A stretch of DNA of 41,196 bases from Paracoccaceae bacterium. Lineage in GTDB: Bacteria > Pseudomonadota > Alphaproteobacteria > Rhodobacterales > Rhodobacteraceae. A program made the position numbers and the translations under genes. The DNA lies in assembly GCA_020441385.1 (NCBI GenBank), contig JAGRMG010000234.1:1-41196 (forward strand), in the 5' to 3' direction. Positions within the stretch are counted from its first letter, which is position 1, and each line of letters begins with the position of its first letter. This document shows positions 24,646 to 33,255 of the stretch, in pieces. The notes under the pieces were generated by a model. It was not told the origin of the DNA. It saw only the letters and a program-made list of their open reading frames with translations, and did no database searches.

Positions 24646-26214
24646 GTGAGAAGCGGCGCGCATGATCTGATCGAGACCCTGATCGCCTGCGGGGTCGATG
24701 TCTGCTTTGCCAATCCGGGCACCTCGGAGATGCATTTCGTGGCGGCGCTGAAGGACTATCCGCAAATGCGCCCGATCCTGTGCCTGTTCGAGGGTGGCGT
24801 GACCGGGGCGGCGGATGGCTATGGCCGCATGGCGCGCACGCCGGCGGCGACGCTTTTGCACCTCGGGCCGGGGCTCGCCAACGGGTTGGCCGGGCTGCAC
24901 AACGCCAAAAAGGCGCGTACGCCCATGGTCAACGTCATCGGCGATCACGCGACCTTTCACAAGCAATACGACGCGCCGCTGAATTCGGATGTGGAGGCGA
25001 CGGCGCGGCCCTATGCCCACGCCATTCTGGGCGCAACCGGCACCGACAGCCTTGCCGCCGACACCGCCCGGGCGGTCGCGGCGGCGCGCGAGAACGGCGG
25101 CCAGATTTCCTGTCTGGTGCTGCCGGCCGACCTGGCCTGGGCCGAGGGACGGGGCGGCGGCCGGCGTCGGGATGCGGCCGCCCGCGAGAGTGTCGGTGCG
25201 GATGCCCTGGAGGCCGCGACCGGGGCGGTCCTGTCGGGTGGCAAGGTCGGGCTGATCCTGGGCGGCGAGGCCTGTTTCGGCAGCGGGCTGCGCATCGCCG
25301 GACAGATTGCCGCCGAAACCGGCGTTTCCCTGCTGGTGCCGAATGCGACCGGCCGGGTCGAACGGGGGCGCGGCCTGCCGCCGCTCGACCGCATCCCGTT
25401 TCCGGTGCCCGCGGCGGTGTCGCTGTTGCGGGGGTATGACACGCTGATCCTGGTCGGGGCCATCGAACCGGTCGCCTTCTTCGCCTATCCCGGTCTGCCC
25501 AGCCGGGTGGTGGATCCGCTGACCCGCATCGTGACGCTGGCAACACCGGCGCAGGACGTCGCGGATGCGCTGAGCCGGCTGTGCGCCGCGACCGGGGCGG
25601 CCGGGACGCCGTTCCGTCCCGTCGCGGCGGTGGATCCGGACCTGCCCGAGGGGCCGCTTGAACCCGACAGTTTCGCCGCCGTGCTTGCGCGGCATGTTCA
25701 CGATGACACCATCGTTGTGGATGAAGGCGTCACATCCAGCCGGGGCCTGTTCGACAAATCGCGCGGCGCGCCGCGGCACGACCTGCTGGTCAATGTCGGC
25801 GGGGCCATCGGGGCCGCGATGCCGCTGGCGCTGGGGGCGGCGGTGGCCTGTCCGGATCGGCCCGTGCTGTGCATCACCGGCGATGGCAGCGCCAGCTATA
25901 CGGTTCAGACGCTGTGGTCGCTGGCACAGCAGAAATCGAATGTCACGATCGTCGTCTGCGCCAATCACACCTATGAAATCCTGCGCGGCGAGATGCTGCG
26001 CGTCGGTGCGATGGCACCCGAAGACCGCGCCAACCCGTTGCTCGACATCGAACACCCCCGGGTCGACTGGGTCGCGCTGGCCCGCGGCTATGGCGTGCCC
26101 GCCCGCCGTGCCGAGACGGTCGCCGATCTGGACGCCGCGCTGGCCGATGCGACGGCCCGCCGGAATGGCCCGCATCTGATCGAGGTGCCCCTGGCGGCGG
26201 GGACGGCGACATGA
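24646..26214 (+). CDS. Thiamine-diphosphate-dependent enzyme (acetolactate synthase-like)
   Basis: This 522-residue ThDP enzyme has the pyrimidine-binding domain first, with the activating glutamate E49 in LFEGGVTGAADGYGRM. A central domain follows (about 180-330), then the diphosphate domain with GDGS at 412-415 and an asparagine in CANHTYEI. It belongs to the IlvB/benzoylformate decarboxylase-like group often named acetolactate synthase large subunit, but no small subunit is present and the reaction is unknown. It may decarboxylate a 2-oxo acid or join aldehydes. The GTG start follows AAAGGGACGGCAG. The end overlaps the next gene by 4 bases. Confidence 0.85.
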   Translation: MRSGAHDLIETLIACGVDVCFANPGTSEMHFVAALKDYPQMRPILCLFEGGVTGAADGYGRMARTPAATLLHLGPGLANGLAGLHNAKKARTPMVNVIGDHATFHKQYDAPLNSDVEATARPYAHAILGATGTDSLAADTARAVAAARENGGQISCLVLPADLAWAEGRGGGRRRDAAARESVGADALEAATGAVLSGGKVGLILGGEACFGSGLRIAGQIAAETGVSLLVPNATGRVERGRGLPPLDRIPFPVPAAVSLLRGYDTLILVGAIEPVAFFAYPGLPSRVVDPLTRIVTLATPAQDVADALSRLCAATGAAGTPFRPVAAVDPDLPEGPLEPDSFAAVLARHVHDDTIVVDEGVTSSRGLFDKSRGAPRHDLLVNVGGAIGAAMPLALGAAVACPDRPVLCITGDGSASYTVQTLWSLAQQKSNVTIVVCANHTYEILRGEMLRVGAMAPEDRANPLLDIEHPRVDWVALARGYGVPARRAETVADLDAALADATARRNGPHLIEVPLAAGTAT

Positions 26215-27041
26215 GCGCGGCTGTGCCCGGTCTGATGACGCCAGGCGCGATGGCCTCCGAGGTGCACAGCGGCATGCGCCTGGCGCTGCCGGTGGATTAT
26301 GCCGGGGTGCCCATGGCGCTGATGCCGCATCTTGTGGCGGGTGGCGCGCGGGATCTGGATCTGGTCTGTGTGCCGACGGGGGGCTTGCAGCCCGACATCC
26401 TGATCGGCGCGGGGCGGGTGCGGTCGGTCGAGACCAGCGCAATGACCCTGGGCGAGGCGGGCGGCGCGCCCTGCTTTCGCCGCGCGGTCGCCGCGGGCGA
26501 CATCGCGGTGCGCGACGCCACCTGCCCGGCGATCCATGCCGGGCTGATGGCGGCACAGAAGGGCGTGCCGTTCATGGCGATCCGCGGGTTGATCGGGAGC
26601 GACGTGCTGCGTCATCGCCCCGACTGGAAGGTGATCCAGAACCCGCTTTCGGAGGTGGCGGATCCCATCGTGGTCGTGCCGCCGATCCGGCCCGATGTGG
26701 CGTTGTTCCATTGCCCGGTCGCGGATCGCGACGGCAACGTCCTGATCGGGCGCCGGCGCGAGCTTGCCAGCATGGCCTATGCGTCACGGCACACCTTTGT
26801 CACCGTGGAACGGGTGATCGACGGCAGCCTTTTCGACAACGAGCAGACCGCGGCGGGAACATTGCCCGCCCTCTACGTCACCGGCGTGGCCGTGGCGGAA
26901 CGCGGCGCATGGCCCTACGGTCTGGGCGGGGAGTACGAGGCCGACACGGCGGCGCTGCGGGACTATGCCGCCGCCGCCCGCACGCCTCGCGGGTTTGACG
27001 CGTGGCTGGAGCGTTTTGTGGCCGATGGGGGCATGCCATGA
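26211..27041 (+). CDS. CoA-transferase-like subunit A
   Basis: This 276-residue protein resembles the alpha subunit of family I CoA transferases (glutaconate CoA-transferase GctA) and of the IpdA ring-opening hydrolase subunit. Recognisable segments are GAGRVRSVETSAMTLGEAGG, the loop CPAIHAGLMAAQKGVPFMAI and RPDVALFHCPVADRDGNVLIG. It is cytosolic and should pair with the next gene product. It overlaps both neighbours by 4 bases, which suggests equal production of the two subunits. Whether the pair transfers CoA or hydrolyses a CoA thioester is open; see the beta subunit. Confidence 0.8.
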   Translation: MSAAVPGLMTPGAMASEVHSGMRLALPVDYAGVPMALMPHLVAGGARDLDLVCVPTGGLQPDILIGAGRVRSVETSAMTLGEAGGAPCFRRAVAAGDIAVRDATCPAIHAGLMAAQKGVPFMAIRGLIGSDVLRHRPDWKVIQNPLSEVADPIVVVPPIRPDVALFHCPVADRDGNVLIGRRRELASMAYASRHTFVTVERVIDGSLFDNEQTAAGTLPALYVTGVAVAERGAWPYGLGGEYEADTAALRDYAAAARTPRGFDAWLERFVADGGMP

Positions 27042-27778
27042 GCGGGGCATCGCCGCGCGAGCATCTGATCTGCACGGTTGCAGACCTGTTGCAGGGCTGC
27101 CGCACGATCGCGGTCGGCGCGTCCTCGCCGATTCCGGCCGCCGCGGCGATGCTGCACCGGGCGCGCGCCGCCGTCTCCGGGCGGCCTCCGGTACGGATTT
27201 CGATCCTCGGTTCGGTCCGGCACAACTTCTTCACCAACGGATCCGCCGAATTGTTCGACAGCGCCGCGCAGGGCCGGATCGACGCGTTTTTCCTGGGCGG
27301 CGGGCAGATCGACGGGCAGGGCAACATCAACCTGGTGGGCACCGCCCCCTATCCGCGGTCGCCGCTGCGCTGGCCGGGGTCGTTCGGATCCTCGTTCCTG
27401 TATTTCATGGTCCCGAAGGTTATCCTGTTCCGCGAGGATCACGACCCGCGCGTGCTGGTGGACAGGGTCGATTTCATCTCGGCCCCCGGCACGTCCGAAC
27501 CCCATGTCGCACGCCCCGGCGGTCCGCATGCGCTCGTTACCGGGAAGGCGCTGTTTCGCTTCGACCGCGACGCGGGGCGGTTCGAGCTGTCCGGCCTGCA
27601 TCCGGGCCATGATCTGGAGGCCGTGCGCGCCGCAACCGGCTTTGGCTTTCGCCATGCGCCGGTTCCGCCGGTCACGCCCGCGCCGGATGCCGAGAGTCTG
27701 TCGCTGCTGCGCGGCCCGGTCCGGGATACGCTGGCAGAAAGCTATCCGGGCTTCGCCGCACAACTGCAATCCGCATGA
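27038..27778 (+). CDS. CoA-transferase-like subunit B lacking the canonical glutamate
   Basis: This 246-residue partner of subunit A aligns with GctB over its length (TIAVGASSPIPAAAA, then FFLGGGQIDGQGNINLVG, then VDRVDFISAPG). In GctB the nucleophile is the glutamate of VESG. The aligned segment here is ILGS at 56-59, with leucine 57 in that place. A normal transferase mechanism through a glutamyl-CoA intermediate is therefore doubtful. IpdAB-type hydrolases share this fold and do not use that glutamate. The start overlaps subunit A (ATGA); an upstream in-frame ATG at 27002 lies inside subunit A. Confidence 0.8.
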   Translation: MSGASPREHLICTVADLLQGCRTIAVGASSPIPAAAAMLHRARAAVSGRPPVRISILGSVRHNFFTNGSAELFDSAAQGRIDAFFLGGGQIDGQGNINLVGTAPYPRSPLRWPGSFGSSFLYFMVPKVILFREDHDPRVLVDRVDFISAPGTSEPHVARPGGPHALVTGKALFRFDRDAGRFELSGLHPGHDLEAVRAATGFGFRHAPVPPVTPAPDAESLSLLRGPVRDTLAESYPGFAAQLQSA

Positions 27779-27791
27779 TGCAAGGTCAGGG

Positions 27792-29012
27792 ATGAACATG
27801 GAGCATAACGGGAAGGGGGCGCTGGACGGGATCCGGGTGATTGACGCCAGCCGGGTTCTGGGCGGCCCCTATGCGGGCCAGATCCTCGCCGATCACGGCG
27901 CCGACGTGATCAAGGTGGAACCGCCGCAGGGCGACGAGACGCGCGGCTGGGGGCCGCCCTTCGACGGCGACGCGGCCAGCTATTTCCTGGGCCTGAACCG
28001 CAACAAACGGGGGATCGGGCTGGATATCGGGCAGGCGGCGGGGCGCGAGTTGTTCCTGCATCTGATCGACAGCGCCGATGTTCTGATCGAGAATTTCAAG
28101 ATCGGCACGCTGGAAAGATGGGGCATCACCCGCGCGCTGCTGCAGGACCGCAACCCGCGCCTGATACACGCCCGCGTGTCCGGCTTTGGCGCCGACGGCC
28201 CGATGGGCGGCTTGCCGGGATACGATGCCGCGATCCAGGCGGTCTGCGGCATCATGAGCGTCAACGGCGAGGCGGGCGGTGCGGCGCTGCGCGTCGGTCT
28301 GCCGGTGGTGGACATGGCAACCGGGCTGAACGCGGTGATCGGCATCCTGATGGCCCTCAACGAACGCCATGCGAGCGGCAAGGGCCAGTTCGTGGAAACC
28401 ACGCTTTACGACTGCGGATTTTCCCTGTTGCATCCGCATCTGCCGAATTTCTATCTGAACGGCCGGACGCCGGAACGGGCGGGCAATGCGCATCCCAACA
28501 TCAGCCCCTACGACACCTACGCCACGGGTACCGAGCCGCTGTTCCTCGCCGTGGGCAACAACCGGCAGTTCGCGACGCTGTGCCGGGCGCTGGGCTGCGA
28601 GAGGCTGGCCGGGGATCCCGACTTTGCGACCAATGCCGACCGGGTGCAAAACCGCGCCGCGCTGAAGGTCGCGCTCGAGCGCAGGCTGGCCGATCATGAA
28701 TGCGCCGCAATCGCCGGGACGCTGATCCGCGCGGGCGTGCCCTGCGGCGCGGTCCGCGATGTCGCCGAAGTCGCGTGCGATCCGCACACGCTGCACCGGG
28801 AAATGGTGGTGGATGCCCACGGCCATCGCGGCACGGGCAGCCCGATCAAGCTGGACCGCACGCCCGTGTCCTACCGCCGCGCGCCCCCCGCCTTTGCCGA
28901 ACATACGACAGAGATCATGGACGAACTGGGACTTGCGGCCGACGCGTTCGAGGACGTGTTGCCGCGCGGCATCCGGGTGCCGGGGGCCTCACCGGGAAAG
29001 GACAGAAAATGA
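27792..29012 (+). CDS. CaiB/BaiF family III CoA transferase
   Basis: This 406-residue enzyme moves CoA between carboxylic acids, as formyl-CoA and carnitine CoA transferases do. The opening (GIRVIDASRVLGGPYAGQILADHGADVIKVE) and LNRNKRGIGLDI are family signatures. The catalytic aspartate is D174 in PVVDMATG. It is cytosolic and probably dimeric with interlocked chains. In this operon it could activate the acid produced from the imported substrate. It starts 13 bases after subunit B and overlaps the molybdoenzyme gene by 4 bases. A second ATG 6 bases later is equally possible as the start. Confidence 0.9.
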   Translation: MNMEHNGKGALDGIRVIDASRVLGGPYAGQILADHGADVIKVEPPQGDETRGWGPPFDGDAASYFLGLNRNKRGIGLDIGQAAGRELFLHLIDSADVLIENFKIGTLERWGITRALLQDRNPRLIHARVSGFGADGPMGGLPGYDAAIQAVCGIMSVNGEAGGAALRVGLPVVDMATGLNAVIGILMALNERHASGKGQFVETTLYDCGFSLLHPHLPNFYLNGRTPERAGNAHPNISPYDTYATGTEPLFLAVGNNRQFATLCRALGCERLAGDPDFATNADRVQNRAALKVALERRLADHECAAIAGTLIRAGVPCGAVRDVAEVACDPHTLHREMVVDAHGHRGTGSPIKLDRTPVSYRRAPPAFAEHTTEIMDELGLAADAFEDVLPRGIRVPGASPGKDRK

Positions 29013-31348
29013 CGCAGTCGGGTGTTTTCAGCCATTGCAGCCATTGGGGTGCGTACCGGGTTCACGTCAGGGACGGCCGGATCACCGAGGTCGTGCCGCA
29101 CAAAGAGGATCCCCATCCATCGCCGCTGATCCAGTCGATCCGCGGCTGGACGGATACCGACCGCCGGATTCTCGCGCCGATGGTGCGCAGGAGCTGGCTG
29201 GAGAACCGGGAGACGTCAAGAGGCGAGGACCGGGGGCGCGAGGCTTTTGTGCCGGTCTCCTGGGAACACGCGACAGCCCTGGTGGCGGGCGAAATCGACC
29301 GGGTTCGGCGCGATCACGGCAATCCCTCGATCTTCGCCGGATCCTATGGCTGGACCAGTTGCGGGCGGCTGCATCACGCATCCAGCCTGCTGAAGCGCAT
29401 GCTCAACCTCGTCGGCGGATTTACCGACCACCGCGATACCTACAGCGTGGCCGCCGGGCCGGTGATCCTGCGCCATGTGCTGGGGTCCAATGCCGCCTGC
29501 AACGGCGCGGGCACGACCCTGGACAGCGTCGCCGAACATTGCGAAACCCTGATCGTCTTCGGCGCGCTGTCGCCGCGCACCGCACAGAACGAGGCGGGCG
29601 GGATCGCGCGGCACACGCTGGAAATCCACTTGCGGCGTCTGGCGGAGCGCGGCGTGCGGGTCGTGCTGGTGTCGCCGTCGCGTGACGATCTGCCCGATTG
29701 GGTCGATGCCGAATGGTGGCCGGTCAGGCCGAATACGGATACCGCGCTGATGCTGGGGCTGGCCGGAGAGATCGTGAAGGCCGGGTGGCACGACATCGCG
29801 TTCCTGAGCACCCGGTGCAGCGGTGCCGACCGGTTCCTGGATTATCTGACGGGCGCCGCCGACGGCATCGTGAAAGACGCCGCCTGGGCGGCGGCGATCA
29901 CCGGGCTGGAGGCCGACCGGATCCGCGCGTTGCTGCCCGCCATGCGCGGCCGGCGGGTCATGCTGAGCGTCAGCTGGAGCCTGCAACGCGCGCGGTTCGG
30001 CGAACAACCCTATTGGGCGGCCCTGGGACTGGCGGCGATCCTGGGTCAGATCGGACTGCCGGGGGGCGGCGTCGGCTATGGCTACGGATCGCTCGGCGGG
30101 GTCGGCACCACCTTTGGCGTGGGCACCGCGCCCGCGATCTCGAAGCTGGACAATCCGACGGGCAGCTTCATCCCCGTCGCCCGGATTGGCGATCTGCTGC
30201 TGCATCCCGGCGAAACCTTCGACTACGAGGGGCAAAGCCATGTCTATCCCGATATCCGGCTGGTCTATTGGGCGGGGGGCAACCCCTATCACCATCATCA
30301 GGATCTCAACCGGCTGGAACGGGCATGGGCCCGGCCCGAGACGATCATCGTGCAGGATCCGATGTGGACTGCCACCGCGCAGCGGGCCGACATCGTGCTG
30401 CCCGCCAGTTCGTCGCTGGAACGCAACGACATCGCGGGCAACCGGCGCTGCGACCGGATGATCGCGATGCACAAGGTGATCGACCCGATCGGCGACGCGC
30501 GCTCCGATCTCGACATCTTTGCCGCCATCTCGAAACGGCTTGGGGTCGGCGATGCCTTTGACGAAGGGCGCGACGAAATGGGATGGCTGCGGCACATCTA
30601 CGAAGGCTGTCGCCGCGACGCGCAGGACCGGCAGGGTTTCGAAATGCCCGATTTCGACAGGTTCTGGGAACTGGGGTCGGTACCGGTGCCGGTGCTGGAA
30701 CATCAGGTCTACCTGGCCGGCTTTCGCGACGACCCGGACGCACATCCGCTGGACACGGAAAGCGGCCGGATCGTGCTGGGCAGCGACACGCTCGCGGCAC
30801 TTGGCTATGACGATTGCCCGGCACATCCGACCTGGCTGCACCCCGAGGAATGGCGGGGCGAGCAGCCGCCCCGGGACAGCGGCCTGTTTCAGCTGATCTC
30901 GCCTCAGCCCAGGGGGCGGCTGCACAGTCAGCTTGAATCCGAACCGGCCAGCACGCGGGACAAGCGGAACGGGCGTGAACAGGTCGCGATGCATCCCGAC
31001 GATGCCGCCCCCCTGGGGATCGCGGCGGGATCGCTGGTGCGCATCGGCAACGACCGCGGCGCCTGTCTGGCGGCGGTGCGGCTGACCCGCGACATCCGGC
31101 CCGGGGTGGCATCGCTGCCGACGGGGGCCTGGCTGATGCGGGCGGGCAACGATCCGACGCTGGAGGTGTCGGGAAACCCCAACGTCGTGACCCGCGACAT
31201 CGGCAGTTCCCGTTTCGGCCAGGGCTGCGCCGCGCATACCTGCGTCGTGCGCATCACGCCCGAGCCGGACGCTCATCCCGATCCGCAGGAACGGTATCTG
31301 GCCCACACCCGAACGCTGGCCGGGACCGGCCGGGCGCCGCGGGCATAG
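29009..31348 (+). CDS. Molybdopterin S/N-oxide-reductase-like enzyme (BisC/DMSO reductase type III)
   Basis: This 779-residue enzyme belongs to the DMSO/TMAO/biotin-sulfoxide reductase group, which carries a bis-MGD molybdenum centre and no iron-sulfur cluster. The key residues line up with Rhodobacter DMSO reductase Y114, W116 and S147: Y113 and W115 in GSYGWTSCGRLHH, and the molybdenum ligand S146 in DTYSVAAG. There is no Tat signal peptide, so it is cytosolic like BisC. The substrate could be a sulfoxide or N-oxide, or the enzyme could run as a hydroxylase or transferase. It overlaps the CaiB gene by 4 bases. Confidence 0.88.
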   Translation: MTQSGVFSHCSHWGAYRVHVRDGRITEVVPHKEDPHPSPLIQSIRGWTDTDRRILAPMVRRSWLENRETSRGEDRGREAFVPVSWEHATALVAGEIDRVRRDHGNPSIFAGSYGWTSCGRLHHASSLLKRMLNLVGGFTDHRDTYSVAAGPVILRHVLGSNAACNGAGTTLDSVAEHCETLIVFGALSPRTAQNEAGGIARHTLEIHLRRLAERGVRVVLVSPSRDDLPDWVDAEWWPVRPNTDTALMLGLAGEIVKAGWHDIAFLSTRCSGADRFLDYLTGAADGIVKDAAWAAAITGLEADRIRALLPAMRGRRVMLSVSWSLQRARFGEQPYWAALGLAAILGQIGLPGGGVGYGYGSLGGVGTTFGVGTAPAISKLDNPTGSFIPVARIGDLLLHPGETFDYEGQSHVYPDIRLVYWAGGNPYHHHQDLNRLERAWARPETIIVQDPMWTATAQRADIVLPASSSLERNDIAGNRRCDRMIAMHKVIDPIGDARSDLDIFAAISKRLGVGDAFDEGRDEMGWLRHIYEGCRRDAQDRQGFEMPDFDRFWELGSVPVPVLEHQVYLAGFRDDPDAHPLDTESGRIVLGSDTLAALGYDDCPAHPTWLHPEEWRGEQPPRDSGLFQLISPQPRGRLHSQLESEPASTRDKRNGREQVAMHPDDAAPLGIAAGSLVRIGNDRGACLAAVRLTRDIRPGVASLPTGAWLMRAGNDPTLEVSGNPNVVTRDIGSSRFGQGCAAHTCVVRITPEPDAHPDPQERYLAHTRTLAGTGRAPRA

Positions 31349-31360
31349 GATATCTGCGAC

Positions 31361-31483
31361 ATGGACAAACCGATCGGCAACTTTCCCGACCCCGGCCTCG
31401 ACGATCCGCGGCCTGACGCCGAATTCTTCGACGGGACGGCGAGCGGTCGCAGGACAAATGAGGCGCACAGGCGGTTTCGATGA
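31361..31483 (+). CDS. Possible 40-residue protein overlapping the second isomerase gene
   Basis: An ATG frame of 40 codons starts 12 bases after the molybdoenzyme stop and ends with TGA inside the next ATG (ATGA overlap). The product is acidic and proline-rich at first (FPDPGLDDPRPDAEFFDG) and basic at the end. The overlap geometry matches the other junctions of this operon, which argues for translation. The ribosome site (AGGA, 10 bases upstream) is poor. It may be a true small protein or only a coupling leader. Confidence 0.35.
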   Translation: MDKPIGNFPDPGLDDPRPDAEFFDGTASGRRTNEAHRRFR

Positions 31484-32493
31484 CCTATGACGATGTGACC
31501 TGGCCGACGATCTATTCCCGCAGCGTGACGCTGGACGCGAGCGGCGTACATATCCTGGACCGGCGGGTCTTTCCGTTCGAAGTCGCATTCGTGACCTGCG
31601 AAACCCACGAGGACGTCGCGCGCGCGATCGAACGGATGGTGACGCAAAGCAACGGCCCGTTCTATGCTGCGGGGGCGGGCATGGTTCTGGCCGCGCGCCA
31701 TGCCGAAACCAGGGTCGCGCCAGAGCGGCGGGCGGCCTTCATGGATGCCGCCGCCGCCCGGCTGATCGCGACCCGCCCGACCAACAACAATGTGGGCGAC
31801 GCGGTGCGCGCCGCTGCGCAGGGGCTGGATGCCGGCGCGGGGGGCTTTGCCGACCGGGTCGAGGCGCAGGTCCGCGCCGCTTGGCAGGCGCGGCGCGATG
31901 CGTTGCGGCGGGTCGGCGGAAACGCCGCCGGGCTGATCCCCGACGGCGCCTCCGTGCTGACCCATTGCTGGTCCGAAGGTGCGCTGATCGAGACACTGGC
32001 CGCGCTGCTGGTCGCCGGCAAGGATGCCGCCCTGTGGTGCACGGAAACCCGGCCCTATCTGCAGGGCGCGCGGCTGACCTCTCACAGTGCCGCGGAAATG
32101 GGGATCCCGGCGACCGTCATCACCGATGGCATGGTGGCCGATGCGATGCGCCAGGGAAAGGTATCGCTTTTCATGACCGCGGCGGACCGCGTCACCATGT
32201 CGGGGCATGTCATCAACAAGGTCGGAACGCTGACCGGCGCGATCGCTGCGCGGCATTTCGGCCTGCCCTATTATGCCACGGTGCTGATGCCGGATGCGGC
32301 GGCGGGCACACCGGCGGATGTCGAGATGGAGCAGCGCGACGGTAACGAGGTTCTGCATTGCCTGGGGCACCGCACCGCGTCGCCTCTGGCGCGCGGATGG
32401 TATCCCGCCTTCGACATCACCCCGCCGGAACTGGTCACGAAGATCGTCACCCGCGATGGCGTCCATGACCCCGGCGCATTGATCGCGCGCTAG
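31480..32493 (+). CDS. MtnA-like sugar-1-phosphate isomerase, copy 2
   Basis: A 337-residue paralogue of the gene at 23584. Shared signatures are LIATRPTNN, ETRPYLQGARLTSHS and GHVINKVGTL. The inferred catalytic pair is C163 (LTHCWSEG) and D236 (AADRVT), with the same 73-residue spacing as copy 1. This copy sits directly before a nucleoside phosphorylase and an aldolase gene. It is therefore the better candidate for isomerising the ribose 1-phosphate product to a ribulose 1-phosphate. The exact substrate (methylthioribose, 5-deoxyribose or another 5-modified ribose phosphate) is not determined. Confidence 0.78.
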   Translation: MTYDDVTWPTIYSRSVTLDASGVHILDRRVFPFEVAFVTCETHEDVARAIERMVTQSNGPFYAAGAGMVLAARHAETRVAPERRAAFMDAAAARLIATRPTNNNVGDAVRAAAQGLDAGAGGFADRVEAQVRAAWQARRDALRRVGGNAAGLIPDGASVLTHCWSEGALIETLAALLVAGKDAALWCTETRPYLQGARLTSHSAAEMGIPATVITDGMVADAMRQGKVSLFMTAADRVTMSGHVINKVGTLTGAIAARHFGLPYYATVLMPDAAAGTPADVEMEQRDGNEVLHCLGHRTASPLARGWYPAFDITPPELVTKIVTRDGVHDPGALIAR

Positions 32494-32517
32494 ACGGACC
32501 ATACAGAGGAGAAGAAA

Positions 32518-33255
32518 ATGGATGCAATCATCGGCGGCACGAACCTGACCAGCCTGCCCAATCTTTCGGATGTGCGGCTGGAAGTCGTGCCGACGCCCTA
32601 TGGCGAACCTTCGGCGGCGATCAAGATCGGCAGGATCGGCGGCAACGAGGTCGCCTTTCTGCCCCGTCACGGCGATCCGCACATGCTGGCGCCGCACAAG
32701 ATCAACTATCGTGCCAATATCTGGGCGCTTCGGAAAATCGGCGCAACGCGCGTCATCGGCATCGCCACCAGCGGCGGCATCACCGGGGATTTCGCGGCGG
32801 GGGTTCTGGCGGTGCCGGACCAGATCATCGACTATACCCACGGGCGCGAGACGACATTCACCGACGGCACCGGCGATGACCCGGTGTTTCACGCCGAATT
32901 CACCATGCCCTACACCGCGAGCACCCGCACCGCGCTGATCGCGGCGGCGCATGCGGCGGGTCAGCCGGTGTTCGATGGCGGGTGTTATGCCTGCTTCAAC
33001 GGCCCCAGGCTGGAAACCGCGGCCGAGATCCGGCGCCTGAGGAACGACGGTTGCGATCTGGTCGGCATGACCGGCATGCCCGAGGCGTCGCTGGCCCGCG
33101 AGCTCGAACTGGAATATGCCCATCTGTGCCCCATCGTGAACCCCGCGGCCGGAATCGGCGACAGTTCGGTCGAGATTTCACGGGACTTCATCAGGCGCAC
33201 CCGGGACGAGGCGTTCAAGCGCGTCGCGCTGGTTTTGGCGGAGTTCCTGTCGTGA
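32518..33255 (+). CDS. Purine nucleoside phosphorylase of the MTA/MTI phosphorylase family
   Basis: This 245-residue enzyme splits a purine nucleoside with phosphate into the base and a ribose 1-phosphate. It has the phosphate region FLPRHGDPHMLAPHKINYRAN, the SGGI turn and GPRLETAAEIRRL followed by CDLVGMTGMPEASLARE. The last segments resemble Pseudomonas 5'-methylthioinosine phosphorylase more than human MTA phosphorylase. The base-binding aspartates of the latter (TDYD) are not seen; the aligned stretch reads VNPAAGIGD. A 6-oxopurine nucleoside is therefore possible. A GAGGAG ribosome site precedes the ATG, 24 bases after the isomerase gene. Confidence 0.85.
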   Translation: MDAIIGGTNLTSLPNLSDVRLEVVPTPYGEPSAAIKIGRIGGNEVAFLPRHGDPHMLAPHKINYRANIWALRKIGATRVIGIATSGGITGDFAAGVLAVPDQIIDYTHGRETTFTDGTGDDPVFHAEFTMPYTASTRTALIAAAHAAGQPVFDGGCYACFNGPRLETAAEIRRLRNDGCDLVGMTGMPEASLARELELEYAHLCPIVNPAAGIGDSSVEISRDFIRRTRDEAFKRVALVLAEFLS

